Assembly (NCBI RefSeq): GCF_000484695.1
Contig: NZ_AXVR01000021.1
Span: 1 to 64,000 of the forward strand
DNA: 64,000 nt
Direction of reading: 5' to 3'
Source of the DNA: Salinispora cortesiana
GTDB lineage: Bacteria; Actinomycetota; Actinomycetes; Mycobacteriales; Micromonosporaceae
Shown: piece after piece, positions 53,081 to 62,540 of the stretch
How the letters are laid out: each line of letters starts with the position of its first letter
Position numbering within the stretch: the first letter of the stretch is position 1
The notes under the pieces: model-generated
The model's input: only the letters and a program-made list of their open reading frames with translations
What the model was told of the DNA's origin: nothing
The model's database searches: none
Program-made: the position numbers and the translations under genes

Positions 53081-54388
53081 CTACGACAGCCTCGTCGCCC
53101 GATCCGGGCGTCCGTCGTCCCGGTCTCCCGTCGCGTCCCATCCGGCGTTGTCGCGATCGGAATGCCACCAGTTGGACCGGCTGTCCTGACCGGCCGAGGG
53201 CGACCGGTCCTTCCAGCGTTTCGAACCGCAGTGCCACCTGCATTTGGTGTCCCGCCCGTCCCCGGAGCGCTCCGGCAACTCGGCACGCTCCGGCAACTCG
53301 GCACGCTCCGGCAGCTCGGCACGCTCCGGCCGCTCGGCACGCTCCGGCAGCTCGGCACGCTCCGGCCGCTCGGCACGCTCCGGCAGCTCGGCACGCTCCG
53401 GCAGCTCGGAGCGGTGCGGCACCGGTGGATCAACGGGGGGTGGCGCGGGGAGCACCGCCACGGCGGACGGCCGCACCACGGTGGATAGATCGGGCTGCGC
53501 CGACGCGGGGGGCACCGGCTGGCTGCTCGGTGCGGGGCTGGCGGGGCCGGAGGCGTCGCTGGGTTCGGACCGGTCAAGCCCCGCCATCGGCGCGGCCGGC
53601 GGCAGCGCCACCCCGGCGGTGACCACGAATGCAGCCACCACCGAGGCGGCGACCGCCGCGACGGCGCTGACGCACCGGCGGTTACTCAGCCGAGCCCGCA
53701 TCGGGGCCTGCTCCGGCCGGGCGACTGGGGGCGCTGTCGGCCGGGTGCGCTGGTGCTTGGCGACCAGCTCATCCAGGCAGGCGGCGACCGCGTCTCGGTT
53801 GCCGAGGCCATCGGCGAAGGCGAGCGTGAGGTGGAACCGGAAGGTCAGGGTCACCGGACGCGACACCAGCAGCCCGGCCACCGAGGATCCGTTGACGGTG
53901 GGCAGCAGGGTCAACGGCGAACTGCGGTGGTGCGCCGGCGCGACCAACTCCTCGAACCACCAGTCCCGTTGTCGGTCCCGGCCGAGAAAGATCACGCGCC
54001 GGTCGGTCACCACGCCGCTGCCGGCCTCCACCGCCCGAATCTCCGGCGGCAGTGGACGCGGCGGCTTGTCGGCGCCGGCCAGGTCCACCGCCAGTCCGGG
54101 CACGGGTAGTCGGCCGACGTTCCCGGTAACGGCTTCGACCAGCTCCACGGCCGGGAAGACGCGGTGGACCACCTCACCGGGGCAGAGTCGCACCGGCACG
54201 CTCCTCGGTGGGCCAGATCCAAGCAGCCCGACCTCGACCCGCAGCCGGGTCAGCTCATCGGCACGGCAGCGCCACGCATCTTCCTCGGCCACGTACACAC
54301 GCCGTCGCCGGTCGTTCTCCCGGTCGGCCCACCGGGACCGCCAGGGCGGTCGGGGACCTTGCACGAGGCGGGGTGAGGTCGCCGTCAC
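53081..54388 (-). CDS. Membrane-anchored protein with hexapeptide repeats
   Basis: 435 residues. The charged N-terminus (RSRWADRENDRRRRVYVAEEDAWR) and the mid-protein hydrophobic helix (VSAVAAVAASVVAAFVVTAGVALPP) are shared in layout with its neighbour (54486-55655). The region before the helix may fold into a domain (VVTDRRVIFLGRDRQRDWWFEELVAP). After the helix come a Pro-rich linker and eight ELPERA/ERPERA repeats, then a basic tail with two Cys. No known family was identified. Confidence 0.6.
   Translation of the reverse strand: MTATSPRLVQGPRPPWRSRWADRENDRRRRVYVAEEDAWRCRADELTRLRVEVGLLGSGPPRSVPVRLCPGEVVHRVFPAVELVEAVTGNVGRLPVPGLAVDLAGADKPPRPLPPEIRAVEAGSGVVTDRRVIFLGRDRQRDWWFEELVAPAHHRSSPLTLLPTVNGSSVAGLLVSRPVTLTFRFHLTLAFADGLGNRDAVAACLDELVAKHQRTRPTAPPVARPEQAPMRARLSNRRCVSAVAAVAASVVAAFVVTAGVALPPAAPMAGLDRSEPSDASGPASPAPSSQPVPPASAQPDLSTVVRPSAVAVLPAPPPVDPPVPHRSELPERAELPERAERPERAELPERAERPERAELPERAELPERAELPERSGDGRDTKCRWHCGSKRWKDRSPSAGQDSRSNWWHSDRDNAGWDATGDRDDGRPDRATRLS
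53269..53412. repeat. Eight tandem 18-bp coding repeats
   Basis: Units of 18 bases (GCTCCGGCAACTCGGCAC with A/G/C variants) follow without gaps and encode [EL/ER]PERA on the minus strand. Confidence 0.9.
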
Positions 54389-54485
54389 GTACAGAACAAC
54401 GTTTCACATCCGGGATTGGATACGGCCCTTCCCTACTGGCGAGTACAGCCTCGGCGGGTAGGCGGAACAGGCCCCCGATGGGGGC

Positions 54486-55655
54486 TCATCCTGGCTGCGG
54501 GCTCAGCGCCCGGATGGTGCGCCAGACACCGCCGTGCTGGCCGCAGGCCCGCGGGCTGCCGCCAGCGAGGCTGACCGAACTGTTCCCACACTGCACCAGA
54601 TACCCACGGCCGGCCCAGAATCCGGGCACGCAGTCGAACCAGTCACACACCCCGGCGGCCGGCTTCCGGATCGGATCACCAGCGCAGAAGCCGTACCCCA
54701 GCGGATTGGTCGGGGCGCCACACAGGTCTGGTGCCGCAATCGGCGTCGGTGCTGGCGACCCGGCCGCGGCGGCAGCCGCACCGGCGGGCGTGGCGGCGGC
54801 AGCGGAGGCGGTAGCCGAGGCGGCAGCGGCTGGTGGTTCGGTCGCGTTCCCGGCCGTCGCCGCCGCCACCTCCGTCCGGATCGCATCGGACGGGGCGGAC
54901 GGGGCAGAGACGATCAACGCCGCCGGGACCAGCAGGGCGACCCCGGCAGCGACCGCCACCGTCCGCGCACCACCGAGGACGAGCCCGGTCAGCCGCGCCT
55001 GCGCGGGCGTGAGGACGGCGGGGCGAAGCGGCTTGCCCTGAGCGTGCTCGGCGAGGGCCTCGTCGAGTTGGGCGAGCACCGCCTCCCGCTGCTCGATCGC
55101 GTCCGCGAAGGCCACACTCAGTTTGAACCGGAAGTCGGCCGCCGCGTCCGGCGGCAGCAGCAGGCCGGAGGCGCGCCGCCGGTCAAGCAGCTGGATCATC
55201 GTCACCGGTGCGCGGGGGTCATGGGCCAGACCGGTCATTTTCCCGTACGCCCAGTCTCGCCGGCCGCGCCCACCGAGCAGGACCAGCCGACGGTTGGTAA
55301 TCACCGCGATGCCGGTGTCGGCGATCCGCACGCCGTCCGGGCGCCGCTTGCGCAGCGGGCCGGGTTGCAGGGTCACCCTCAGCTCGGGCGCGGGGAGCAC
55401 CACCGCACGCCGCACCTCGACCAACTGGGCGGCGGGCAGCACCCAGCAGACCGTCTCTCCGGGGTCGAGTTCGATCGGAAGACCGGTGCCCGCGTCGGCC
55501 AAGCCACCGAACTCCGCGGCGAGGGTCCGCAGGCGTCGCAGTTCCTCGTCCCGCCGCCGCCACGCCCCGTCGGCCGCGCGGAACACCCGCCGCCGCCGTT
55601 CGTTCTGCCGGTACGCCCACCGGTACCGCCACGTCGAACCCGTCGAGTCAGTCAT
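54486..55655 (-). CDS. Membrane-anchored paralogue with Cys-rich extracellular domain
   Basis: About 390 residues. TWRYRWAYRQNERRRRVFRAADGAWRRRDEELRRLRTL parallels the neighbour's start, and GIAVITNRRLVLLGGRGRRDWAYGKMTGLAHD parallels its DRRVIFLGRDRQRDW core. A hydrophobic helix (VAVAAGVALLVPAALIVSA) and an Ala/Thr/Pro linker lead to a Cys-rich domain with C-NPLGYGFC-DWFDC-FWAGRGYLVQC-...-ACGQHGGV spacing. I recognise this Cys pattern from extracellular domains of actinomycetes but cannot name its function. ATG 55655 or GTG 55661 (better SD spacing) is the start. Confidence 0.65.
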   Translation of the reverse strand: MTDSTGSTWRYRWAYRQNERRRRVFRAADGAWRRRDEELRRLRTLAAEFGGLADAGTGLPIELDPGETVCWVLPAAQLVEVRRAVVLPAPELRVTLQPGPLRKRRPDGVRIADTGIAVITNRRLVLLGGRGRRDWAYGKMTGLAHDPRAPVTMIQLLDRRRASGLLLPPDAAADFRFKLSVAFADAIEQREAVLAQLDEALAEHAQGKPLRPAVLTPAQARLTGLVLGGARTVAVAAGVALLVPAALIVSAPSAPSDAIRTEVAAATAGNATEPPAAAASATASAAAATPAGAAAAAAGSPAPTPIAAPDLCGAPTNPLGYGFCAGDPIRKPAAGVCDWFDCVPGFWAGRGYLVQCGNSSVSLAGGSPRACGQHGGVWRTIRALSPQPG

Positions 55656-55798
55656 CGCCACGCCGACCCCTCCGCCGCGTAGGCCACCATTCGGGGTGTC
55701 ACCAGGAATAACTCTGGTGTAACCCGGCGAGGGACGGCTTACGGCGAACAATATGCCCGATCGACGGAGTGATTCGGACGATAGGCGGACCCGCCGCG

Positions 55799-56083
55799 TC
55801 AGGGTGTCTCTACGGCAGAGATCTCGTATCGAAAGATCTTCGCGTCCCGAATCGCCACCTGTTGCTCCTCGGTCGGGCCGGCACCGCGAAAGGTCAGCAG
55901 CTGCTCCTCGGTCTCCCAACGCTCGTAGACGTTGATCCGGCCGGGCTCGACCAGGTCCTCGCTGATCGTGAAGTCGAGACAGCCGGACGCGCCCCGCGCA
56001 GCCGTCACGACCTCAAGGCACCCGGCGAGGTAACTTTCTCGATCCTCCGGGTCGACATACATGCTTCCGGCGACGATGAGCAC
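55799..56083 (-). CDS. Antibiotic-biosynthesis-monooxygenase (ABM) domain protein
   Basis: About 94 residues, a ferredoxin-like barrel dimer. MYVDPEDRESYLAGCLEVVTAARGASGCLDFTISEDLVEPGRINVYERWETEEQLLTFRG is typical of YgiN-type quinol monooxygenases. GTG 56083 has GGGAGG 8 bases upstream, preferred to GTG 56101. Substrate unknown. Confidence 0.82.
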   Translation of the reverse strand: MLIVAGSMYVDPEDRESYLAGCLEVVTAARGASGCLDFTISEDLVEPGRINVYERWETEEQLLTFRGAGPTEEQQVAIRDAKIFRYEISAVETP

Positions 56084-56174
56084 CTGCCGGACCTCCCACA
56101 CTCGTTGTCCACTGGCGAGATCCCACCCGCGAGTCTTCGACGGTCGTAGGCGGACGAAAATCTCACCAGCCAGC

Positions 56175-57593
56175 CTACGACCGTCCGAGCCCGCGCCCCG
56201 CCCCCTCGCTCAAGCCCGGCTGGTCGGGTTGGCGTTGATCGCGGCGGACCAGCACCGCGACGGTCAGCGCGGCGAACGCCGCCGTCCCGACCATCGCCCA
56301 GAGCACGGTCCGCAGCCCGCTGGTGAAGCCGGGATCGGCGAGCCGGCCGGCGGTGGTGCTCGCCAGCACCGCCCCGACGACCGCGATGGCGACGGTCTCG
56401 CTCGCCAACCGCGCCGTATTGATCATCCCGGCACCAGTGCCGGCCCGATGCGGCGGGACGCTAGCGATGGCAAGGGCGTCGAGCAGCCCGATGGACAATC
56501 CGACGCCGATACCGATAGCGAGCAGCGGGCCGGCCAGGTCAGCCGGGCCGCTGGTCGGGGCGATCACCGTCGCCCACGCCGCCCCCGCGGCGACCGTCAG
56601 GACGGCGGCGACGATCACCGCCGACGCCGGCACCCACCGGGTCAACGCCCCGGCGAGCAGCGGCAACGCCACCGTCGGTGCGGTCAGCAGAACCAGGGTC
56701 AGGCCGGCGGCGCTGGGCGTCAACCCAACCACCGTGGTGAGGTACGACGGCAGATACACCAGCAGCGGCACCAGGACCGAGACGACGGTGGCCGCCGCCA
56801 GACAGATACCGACGAAGCGCGGGGTGGCCAGGAGGGTCAGGTCGAACATCGGCTCGGGGTGGGATCGCTCCACCCGGACGAAGACCACGAGCAGGACCAC
56901 CGTCGCCGCAAAGGCGGCCACGATCCTCGGATCACCCCAGCCGTACGCGGGCCCCTGCACGAAGCCAAAGATCAACAGCAGTAGTGCGGCGGTGAACGAG
57001 AGGATTCCGCCCCAGTCGAGCCGGCCCGCGTGCGGCTGACGCGACTCCGGCAGCCACGGAACCAGCAGCAGCACCGCCACCGCCACCAACGCGGGTACGG
57101 CGAACACGGCCCGCCACCCCAGAAAGTCGATCAGCAGCCCTGCGGTCGTCGGGCCGAAAGCCAGGCCAGCGCCGATGGCCATACCGAAGGCACTGAACGC
57201 GCGTAACCGAGCCCGCCCCTGAAAGGTGTTGGCCAGCAACGCCCCCGCGCTGGTCGCGGCGGCAGCCGCACCCACACCCGCGAGTGCGCGCAGCAGATTC
57301 AGCAGGAAGATGTCGCCGGCGGCGACAGCGAGCAAGCCCGCTCCGGCGGAGATCGCAAGCCCGATGGCGTAGACCCGCCGCCGACCGAACAGGTCGGCCA
57401 GGGTGCCCGTGGCGAGCATGAAGCTGGCGAAGGTGGCGTTGTAGCCGTTGACCACCCACTGCACCCCGGCCAGTTCCGCGTCGAGATCACGCCCGATCTC
57501 GGGCAACGCCACCGAGGCCCCGGTCAGCGAGAGCGGCAACGCGAAGGTCGACACCAGGACGGCGAACAACACGACGACGCGTCGGTTCCACAC
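56175..57593 (-). CDS. DHA2-family MFS transporter
   Basis: 472 residues, 13-14 helices. LPLSLTGASVALPEIGRDLDAELAGVQWVVNGYN and TGTLADLFGRRRVYAIGLAISAGAGLLA match helices 1-4, and GAALLANTFQGRARLRAFSAFGMAIGAGLAFGPTTAGLLI follows. Probably a proton-driven multidrug exporter. ATG/GTG 57593 is assumed. No regulator is adjacent. Confidence 0.87.
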   Translation of the reverse strand: MWNRRVVVLFAVLVSTFALPLSLTGASVALPEIGRDLDAELAGVQWVVNGYNATFASFMLATGTLADLFGRRRVYAIGLAISAGAGLLAVAAGDIFLLNLLRALAGVGAAAAATSAGALLANTFQGRARLRAFSAFGMAIGAGLAFGPTTAGLLIDFLGWRAVFAVPALVAVAVLLLVPWLPESRQPHAGRLDWGGILSFTAALLLLIFGFVQGPAYGWGDPRIVAAFAATVVLLVVFVRVERSHPEPMFDLTLLATPRFVGICLAAATVVSVLVPLLVYLPSYLTTVVGLTPSAAGLTLVLLTAPTVALPLLAGALTRWVPASAVIVAAVLTVAAGAAWATVIAPTSGPADLAGPLLAIGIGVGLSIGLLDALAIASVPPHRAGTGAGMINTARLASETVAIAVVGAVLASTTAGRLADPGFTSGLRTVLWAMVGTAAFAALTVAVLVRRDQRQPDQPGLSEGAGRGLGRS

Positions 57594-57679
57594 AGCTCCC
57601 CCGTTCCATTCGAGCCGCTCCAGGCTATTGGCCGCTGGTCCAAACGGCCACCAGGCCCGGGGGACCGGTACGGGGAGCC

Positions 57680-57715
57680 GCTGCCGGCGGTCACCTTACG
57701 GCGACCGCCGGCAGC
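57680..57715 (-). terminator. Terminator after tmsB
   Basis: A perfect 13-bp stem GCTGCCGGCGGTC/GACCGCCGGCAGC with a 10-base loop lies 8 bases beyond the gene end. Confidence 0.8.
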
Positions 57716-57722
57716 ACCGGAG

Positions 57723-59060
57723 TCAGGGCAGCCAGTCCGGCCGCAGCGGGTAGCTCGTCACCCCCGCGGCGCTGGTCCGCGTCGCCAGCACCTGGTGTAG
57801 CTGGATGGCGTTGCGCTCAAACGACATCCGGGATCCGGCCATGTACAGACCCCAGACCCGGGCGGTTCCCGCGCCCACCTCGCCGACACAGAAGTCCCAG
57901 TTCGCCACGAGGTTGCGGCACCAGGCCGCGAGCGTCAACGCATAGTGGCGGCGCAGGTTCTCCTCGTGCTGCACCTCCAAGCCCACGTCGTGGATCTCGG
58001 AGACCACCCGGCCCGGCCCGGCCAACTCGCCGTCCGGAAAGACGTACCGGTCGATGAACGCGCCGGAACGGTGCGGCGCGCGGTTGTCGGCGCGGGTGAT
58101 GCAGTGGTTGAGCAGCCGGCCGTCGGGCCGCAGCCGGTCCCGGAGCGAGCCGAAGTACGCCGGATAGTTACGCACCCCGATATGCTCGGTCAATCCGATC
58201 GAGGACACCACGTCGAACTGCTCCCGCGGGGTGTCCCGGTAGTCGAGGTAGCGCACCTCGGCCAGCCCGGTCAGCCCCTCCCGCTCGATCGCGGCCTGCG
58301 CCCACTCGGCCTGCGCTCTGGACAGGGTCACCCCGAGCGCCTGGACGCCGTACTCCCGGGCCACGTGCCGGACCATGCCGCCCCACCCGCAGCCCACATC
58401 CAGCAGCCGCATCCCGGACCTGACCGCGAGCTTCTGCGCCACCAGGTCGTACTTGGCCGCCTGCGCGCTCTCCAACGAGTCCTGCGGCGAGCGGAACAGC
58501 GCGCAGGTGTACGTCATCGACTCCCCGAGCACCTTCTCGTAGAAGGCGTTCGACACGTCGTAGTGGTGCGAGATGGCGCTGCTGTCCCGGATCCGGGAGT
58601 GGCGCAGCCCGCCCAACACCCGCTTCCACCGGGGCACCGCCTCCTGGGGCGGAGGTGGCGGCGGCAGCAGCCGCTCCCAGCCCAGGCCCCGGACCAGGGC
58701 CAGGGCCTCGGGCACCGGCGGAACTCGCAGCCGCACCTCGTCCTTGAGGACCCGCAGCGCCTCGTACGGATCACCCGGATGCACCCCGGACAGGCCAAGG
58801 TCACCGCTGACATACGCCCGGGCCATCCCCAGGTCACCCGGGGCAGTCAGCAGGTAGGACAGGCCGCGCGGGGAGCGGATGGCGAGGGTGATGCCGGCGT
58901 CGGCCGGTCCGACGGAGCTACCGTCGTACCCGGTGATCCGTACCGGCAGGGGCTCGGTGGTCAGCGCCCGGATCACGTCGGCCAGGGTCCGGCCCCGGCC
59001 TACCCGCGACGGGGTCGCGGGGACGCTCGCCGCCCGCTGGTGTCGATCGATCAGACTCAT
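57723..59060 (-). CDS. tmsB: Cyclopropane-fatty-acid-synthase-type SAM methyltransferase (TmsB-like)
   Basis: 445 residues. An N-terminal domain (RALTTEPLPVRITGYDGSSVGPADAGITLAIRSP) precedes a SAM methyltransferase with LLDVGCGWGGMVRHVAREYGVQALGVTLSRAQ, SIGLTEHIGVRNYPAYF and a C-terminal HYALTLAAW...RVWGLYMAGSRMSFERN. Methylates the double bond of an unsaturated phospholipid acyl chain, giving a 10-methylene intermediate when paired with the upstream FAD reductase. ATG 59060 overlaps the tmsA stop (ATGA). A strong hairpin follows. Confidence 0.85.
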   Translation of the reverse strand: MSLIDRHQRAASVPATPSRVGRGRTLADVIRALTTEPLPVRITGYDGSSVGPADAGITLAIRSPRGLSYLLTAPGDLGMARAYVSGDLGLSGVHPGDPYEALRVLKDEVRLRVPPVPEALALVRGLGWERLLPPPPPPQEAVPRWKRVLGGLRHSRIRDSSAISHHYDVSNAFYEKVLGESMTYTCALFRSPQDSLESAQAAKYDLVAQKLAVRSGMRLLDVGCGWGGMVRHVAREYGVQALGVTLSRAQAEWAQAAIEREGLTGLAEVRYLDYRDTPREQFDVVSSIGLTEHIGVRNYPAYFGSLRDRLRPDGRLLNHCITRADNRAPHRSGAFIDRYVFPDGELAGPGRVVSEIHDVGLEVQHEENLRRHYALTLAAWCRNLVANWDFCVGEVGAGTARVWGLYMAGSRMSFERNAIQLHQVLATRTSAAGVTSYPLRPDWLP

Positions 59061-60439
59061 GCTCGTGCTACCGCCTTCTCGTACAGTCCGGTTAGCCGGT
59101 GAGCCGGGTCGTAGCGGTCCTTGACCGCCCGCCAGGTGTCGCCGCCGTAGAGCCGGTCGAACACCTCCCGGTCGTAGTACGCGTCGGAGTAGAGCGACTT
59201 GTGCCCGCCCAGCTCCGACACCCTGCGTTCGATCGCCCGGTTCATGTCGCCGTCGGCGGCGCCCCCGGCGATCGGCACGCTTCCCCAGAACCCAATGTTC
59301 ACGTAGTCCTGCCCCGGCCGCAGCGGATACAGCGGCCACGACCGGGCCGATCCCGGCCCGGACGGTTCCCGCAGCCGCAACGGGCAGAGCCAGACCGGGG
59401 TCATCTGCACGGCGGTGGCGAACCAGCGCAGGAACTCGGCGGTCCGCTCCAGCGGGATCTCGACGTCCTGCACCACCCGTTCCCGGGCCGGCTGGCCGCG
59501 CCACCGATCGATCCGTGCGGCCACCTGATGCCGGTGCTCCAACCGGACCAGCCGGTGGTAGACATCGCTGCGCCGCCAGCGCGCCGGCCAGATCCGGCGC
59601 AGCACCGGGTGCTGCGCCCCGAACGCCGCAGAACACCAGAACCAGTCGGTGTCCCAGCGCCACAGGTAGTCGTGCCCGGTCAGCGCATCCTGGGTGCGTT
59701 GCTGCAGCGACCGGTAGTAGATCTCCTGACCGGTGTAGTCGCTGACCGGCCCGGCGTCGTCGGTGAAGGTGGCGAGCAGCAGGTACGCCTCATCGGGGCT
59801 GAACATCACCCCGTCCATCGCATCCACCGCCACGCCAGCCCACGAGCGGGTGGCGATGACCTCGGCGATCGCATCGGCAAGCTCCTCCAGCCGGTTGAAC
59901 CGCACATTGTGCAGCGCCACCCGCCGGCCGATCGGTTGCAGCTCGATCCGCAGCCGGGTCGCGTAGCCGAGGCTGCCCAACGAGTTGGGGAAGGCGGCGA
60001 ACAGGTCGGCGTGCTCCCCCTCCGGCCGGGCGGTGACGACCTCCCCGGCCCCGGTGAGCACGTCCAGCTCGGTCACCGACTCGTGCGGCAGCCCATTGCG
60101 GAACGACGTGGACTCGATCCCCAGGCCGGTCACCGCCCCACCGAGGGTGATGGTGCGCAGCTGCGGCACCACCAGCGGCATCAGCCCGTGCGGCAGGGTC
60201 GCGTCAACCAGGTCCTCGTACGTGCACACGCCCTGCACGTCGGCGGTGCGGGCCGCCGGGTCAACATGGAGGACACCGTCGAGGCCACTGACGTCAAGGC
60301 CCGGCGCGCGTTGTGCCGCGCGCGGGCGGAACAGGTTGGATGTGCGCTTGGCGAGCCGAACCGGCTGTCCCGGCCGCACCGCCGCATACGAGCGCCGGAG
60401 CTGGACCACTGCCTGATCATGATCACGCACGGCATTCAT
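59057..60439 (-). CDS. tmsA: FAD-linked oxidoreductase (TmsA-like)
   Basis: 460 residues. An FAD-binding-4 domain (VQGVCTYEDLVDATLPHGLMPLVVPQLRTITLGGAVTGLGIESTSFRNGLPHE) and a cytochrome/alkene-type C-terminal part, as in DprE1-like and TmsA proteins. With tmsB it would reduce the 10-methylene fatty acid to 10-methyl (tuberculostearate-type). No tmsC-like gene lies between or after the pair. ATG 60439 was chosen for the family start. Confidence 0.85.
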   Translation of the reverse strand: MNAVRDHDQAVVQLRRSYAAVRPGQPVRLAKRTSNLFRPRAAQRAPGLDVSGLDGVLHVDPAARTADVQGVCTYEDLVDATLPHGLMPLVVPQLRTITLGGAVTGLGIESTSFRNGLPHESVTELDVLTGAGEVVTARPEGEHADLFAAFPNSLGSLGYATRLRIELQPIGRRVALHNVRFNRLEELADAIAEVIATRSWAGVAVDAMDGVMFSPDEAYLLLATFTDDAGPVSDYTGQEIYYRSLQQRTQDALTGHDYLWRWDTDWFWCSAAFGAQHPVLRRIWPARWRRSDVYHRLVRLEHRHQVAARIDRWRGQPARERVVQDVEIPLERTAEFLRWFATAVQMTPVWLCPLRLREPSGPGSARSWPLYPLRPGQDYVNIGFWGSVPIAGGAADGDMNRAIERRVSELGGHKSLYSDAYYDREVFDRLYGGDTWRAVKDRYDPAHRLTGLYEKAVARA

Positions 60440-60592
60440 GAGATCACTTTACGCCCACATGGGGTCGAGGCAATGGACGTCCACGGTGGCCGATCCTGAA
60501 GTGTCAACCCCGGGCCGTGCCGGCCCCCGCTGGCGCCGCGACCCAACCGGAGCGGGTGGCCACGCCCCCCGTTGGTAGGTCAGGATGCCGGC

Positions 60593-61327
60593 ATGTCCGC
60601 CTCCGCACACCGCCCCGACCGGGCCGGCACCGTCTACCGCCGGCCCGGCCCCACCCGCCCCCGACTGCCCCGCGATCCACTGATGTGGGGAGCGGCGCTC
60701 ATCGGCGCGGCTGGCCTCCTACTCGGGGGATTCTTCGTCCTCGGCGGCCCGGGGGGCGGTGGCACTCCCGCCGTCCCGGCCGTGGCCGCGACCCCGTCAA
60801 CCGACGCATCGGCCCCGTCGGCGCAGGAGCCGCCCGCCCCGCCCACCGTGGCGGCCAGTTCCCCGACCTCCGCCCCGCCCACCGAGGAAGCCAGCTCCCC
60901 GCCGGCCATCCCCACCGGCCCGACAGTGTTTCGGCAGGTGGCCTCGGGCCGGTGCCTGGGCGTTGATGGAGACGGCGCGCAGGCGACCGCGAGACTCCTC
61001 GACTGCCGCGGCGACGACCCCCGGCAGCGGTGGCTTCCCAACACCATCGGCCCGGGCCTGGTGAGCCTGGTCAACCAGGCCTCGAACATGTGCCTCGACG
61101 TGGAGGGCGCCAACGCCAACGACGGGGCGCGGCTGCAGCAGTATCCCTGCCACAGCGAGGCCAACCAGCAGTGGCAGCTCATACCCACCGGCGGCGGACC
61201 GGTGCTGATCGCGGCGCTACACAGCGGCCGGTGCGCGTACCCGGGCGGCAGTCGACCCGATGCCGGCACCGAAATCCGGCAGATCACCTGCGTTGACGCC
61301 CCCGACCAGCAGTGGCAGTTCGGCTGA
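60593..61327 (+). CDS. Membrane-anchored ricin-type lectin protein
   Basis: 244 residues. One N-terminal membrane segment (LMWGAALIGAAGLLLGGFFVL) leads to a Ser/Thr/Pro-rich linker and a ricin B-type beta-trefoil with QW motifs: RQRWLPN, NQQWQLI, DQQWQF. Probably binds sugars at the cell surface. CAGGAT (60581-60586) is 6 bases before ATG 60593: leaderless. Confidence 0.85.
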   Translation: MSASAHRPDRAGTVYRRPGPTRPRLPRDPLMWGAALIGAAGLLLGGFFVLGGPGGGGTPAVPAVAATPSTDASAPSAQEPPAPPTVAASSPTSAPPTEEASSPPAIPTGPTVFRQVASGRCLGVDGDGAQATARLLDCRGDDPRQRWLPNTIGPGLVSLVNQASNMCLDVEGANANDGARLQQYPCHSEANQQWQLIPTGGGPVLIAALHSGRCAYPGGSRPDAGTEIRQITCVDAPDQQWQFG

Positions 61328-61331
61328 CCGG

Positions 61332-61799
61332 CTACTCGGCCACCCGAAGCAAACTGAGCTGGGCCTGGTGTTTGGGAAGGTGGACCCGGGCATGCAGGTC
61401 CAACACCCGCCCCCAGGGCAGCGGGCCGTCCACGTCGAGGTCGTATCCCTCCCGTAGATGGGTGTCGACCGGTGTGCCGGCCGCCGGGCCGAGCCGGTCA
61501 ACCAGGGCTACCAACCGCCGACTGGTGGTGCGCAGCCGGGCGTCCAGTCCGTCGAGACCACCGAGCTCGGCGACCAGCGCATCGACCTGGGGCCGGTGCA
61601 TCGTCTCCAGGTCGTAGTAGGCGAACGGCGAGCCGGCGAGGACCGCCTCGGTCGCCTCGATCATCAGCTCGTCATTGGCGACGAGATGGGCGACGATCTG
61701 CTCGGCGTCGAGCTGCCCCTGCGGCGCCGGGCCGAAACCGCCCGCGGCCACCTCCGCGAGCAACTCGTCGTAGGCCCGCCCCAGCCCTGCGCTGTCCAC
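61332..61799 (-). CDS. DinB/maleylpyruvate-isomerase-like protein
   Basis: 155 residues. A four-helix pattern with AEQIVAHLVANDELMIEATEAVLAG and a C-terminal VLDLHARVHLPKHQAQL, where His residues could be metal ligands of the DinB fold. The substrate or thiol cofactor is unknown. GTG 61799 was used. Convergent with the lectin gene, 5 bases apart. Confidence 0.65.
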   Translation of the reverse strand: MDSAGLGRAYDELLAEVAAGGFGPAPQGQLDAEQIVAHLVANDELMIEATEAVLAGSPFAYYDLETMHRPQVDALVAELGGLDGLDARLRTTSRRLVALVDRLGPAAGTPVDTHLREGYDLDVDGPLPWGRVLDLHARVHLPKHQAQLSLLRVAE

Positions 61800-61853
61800 G
61801 CCTGCCAGTCAAACCCGCGACGCGCCGGTCCGCGTCGCGTTCCGGCACGGTGT

Positions 61854-62462
61854 TCACCCGGACGGGTGGTCGGCGGCAGCCGGGCCGAGCCGGGCGAGCG
61901 CGGCGTCGAGGGCGACGCGCTGCGCCGCCCCGGAGTAGGTGGCCGGGTCGATGGCGGTCAGCGTGTTCAGCCCCTCCGCCAGGGCCACCAGCCCGGTGGC
62001 GGTGGACGAGCAGTCCGCCGCGGGCCAGTCGGGCCGGACCGCGGCGACCAATCCCCGAACCCGATCAACGAACCGGCGGTTGTAGCCGCGGTGCAGCTCG
62101 GCCAGGACCGGGTCGGCCAAGGCAGCGGCCAGGAAACCCACCCATACCCGTGCCTCCTCCTGGCGCTCCGCCGTCGGGGCGGCGGCTTGGAGCAGCACGG
62201 CGCGCAGCGCTGCGCCCGGCGTGTCGGCGGCGGCCTGTACGATGTCGGCCCGCTGTCCGGTGCGCTGGTGGAGCAGCTCGCGCGCGTGCACCAGCAGGGC
62301 CTGCTTGTCGGCGAAGGTGTGCAACACCATCCCGGTGGTGCAGCCGGCCCGCTCGGCGACGGCACGCAGGGTGAGACCGGGCAGGCCGCGTTCGGCGAGC
62401 ACTGACCAGGTCGCCGCCGACAGGCGTTGCCGCTGGTCAACCCGGTCACGTCGGCTGGCCAT
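61854..62462 (-). CDS. TetR-family repressor
   Basis: 202 residues. The HTH DQRQRLSAATWSVLAERGLPGLTLRAVAERAGCTTGMVLHTFADKQALLVHA is typical. ATG 62462 follows GGGGAGGGTGG. It is divergent from the acetyltransferase at 62571, with a palindrome between them, so local repression is likely. Ligand unknown. Confidence 0.92.
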   Translation of the reverse strand: MASRRDRVDQRQRLSAATWSVLAERGLPGLTLRAVAERAGCTTGMVLHTFADKQALLVHARELLHQRTGQRADIVQAAADTPGAALRAVLLQAAAPTAERQEEARVWVGFLAAALADPVLAELHRGYNRRFVDRVRGLVAAVRPDWPAADCSSTATGLVALAEGLNTLTAIDPATYSGAAQRVALDAALARLGPAAADHPSG

Positions 62463-62540
62463 CCACCCTCCCCGGTCCGGTTCCATCCGGCAGGTCCCAC
62501 GCCCTCTGCGCCGGTCCCCACTCTCGTAGCGTACGTTATG

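Noticed and set aside
53269..53412. CRISPR or VNTR outside genes
   Set aside because: The 18-bp units are in frame within a membrane-anchored protein and encode a hexapeptide repeat.
43216..57593. Natural-product gene cluster
   Set aside because: A monooxygenase, an ABM protein and two exporters lie here, but no synthase or assembly-line gene is present.
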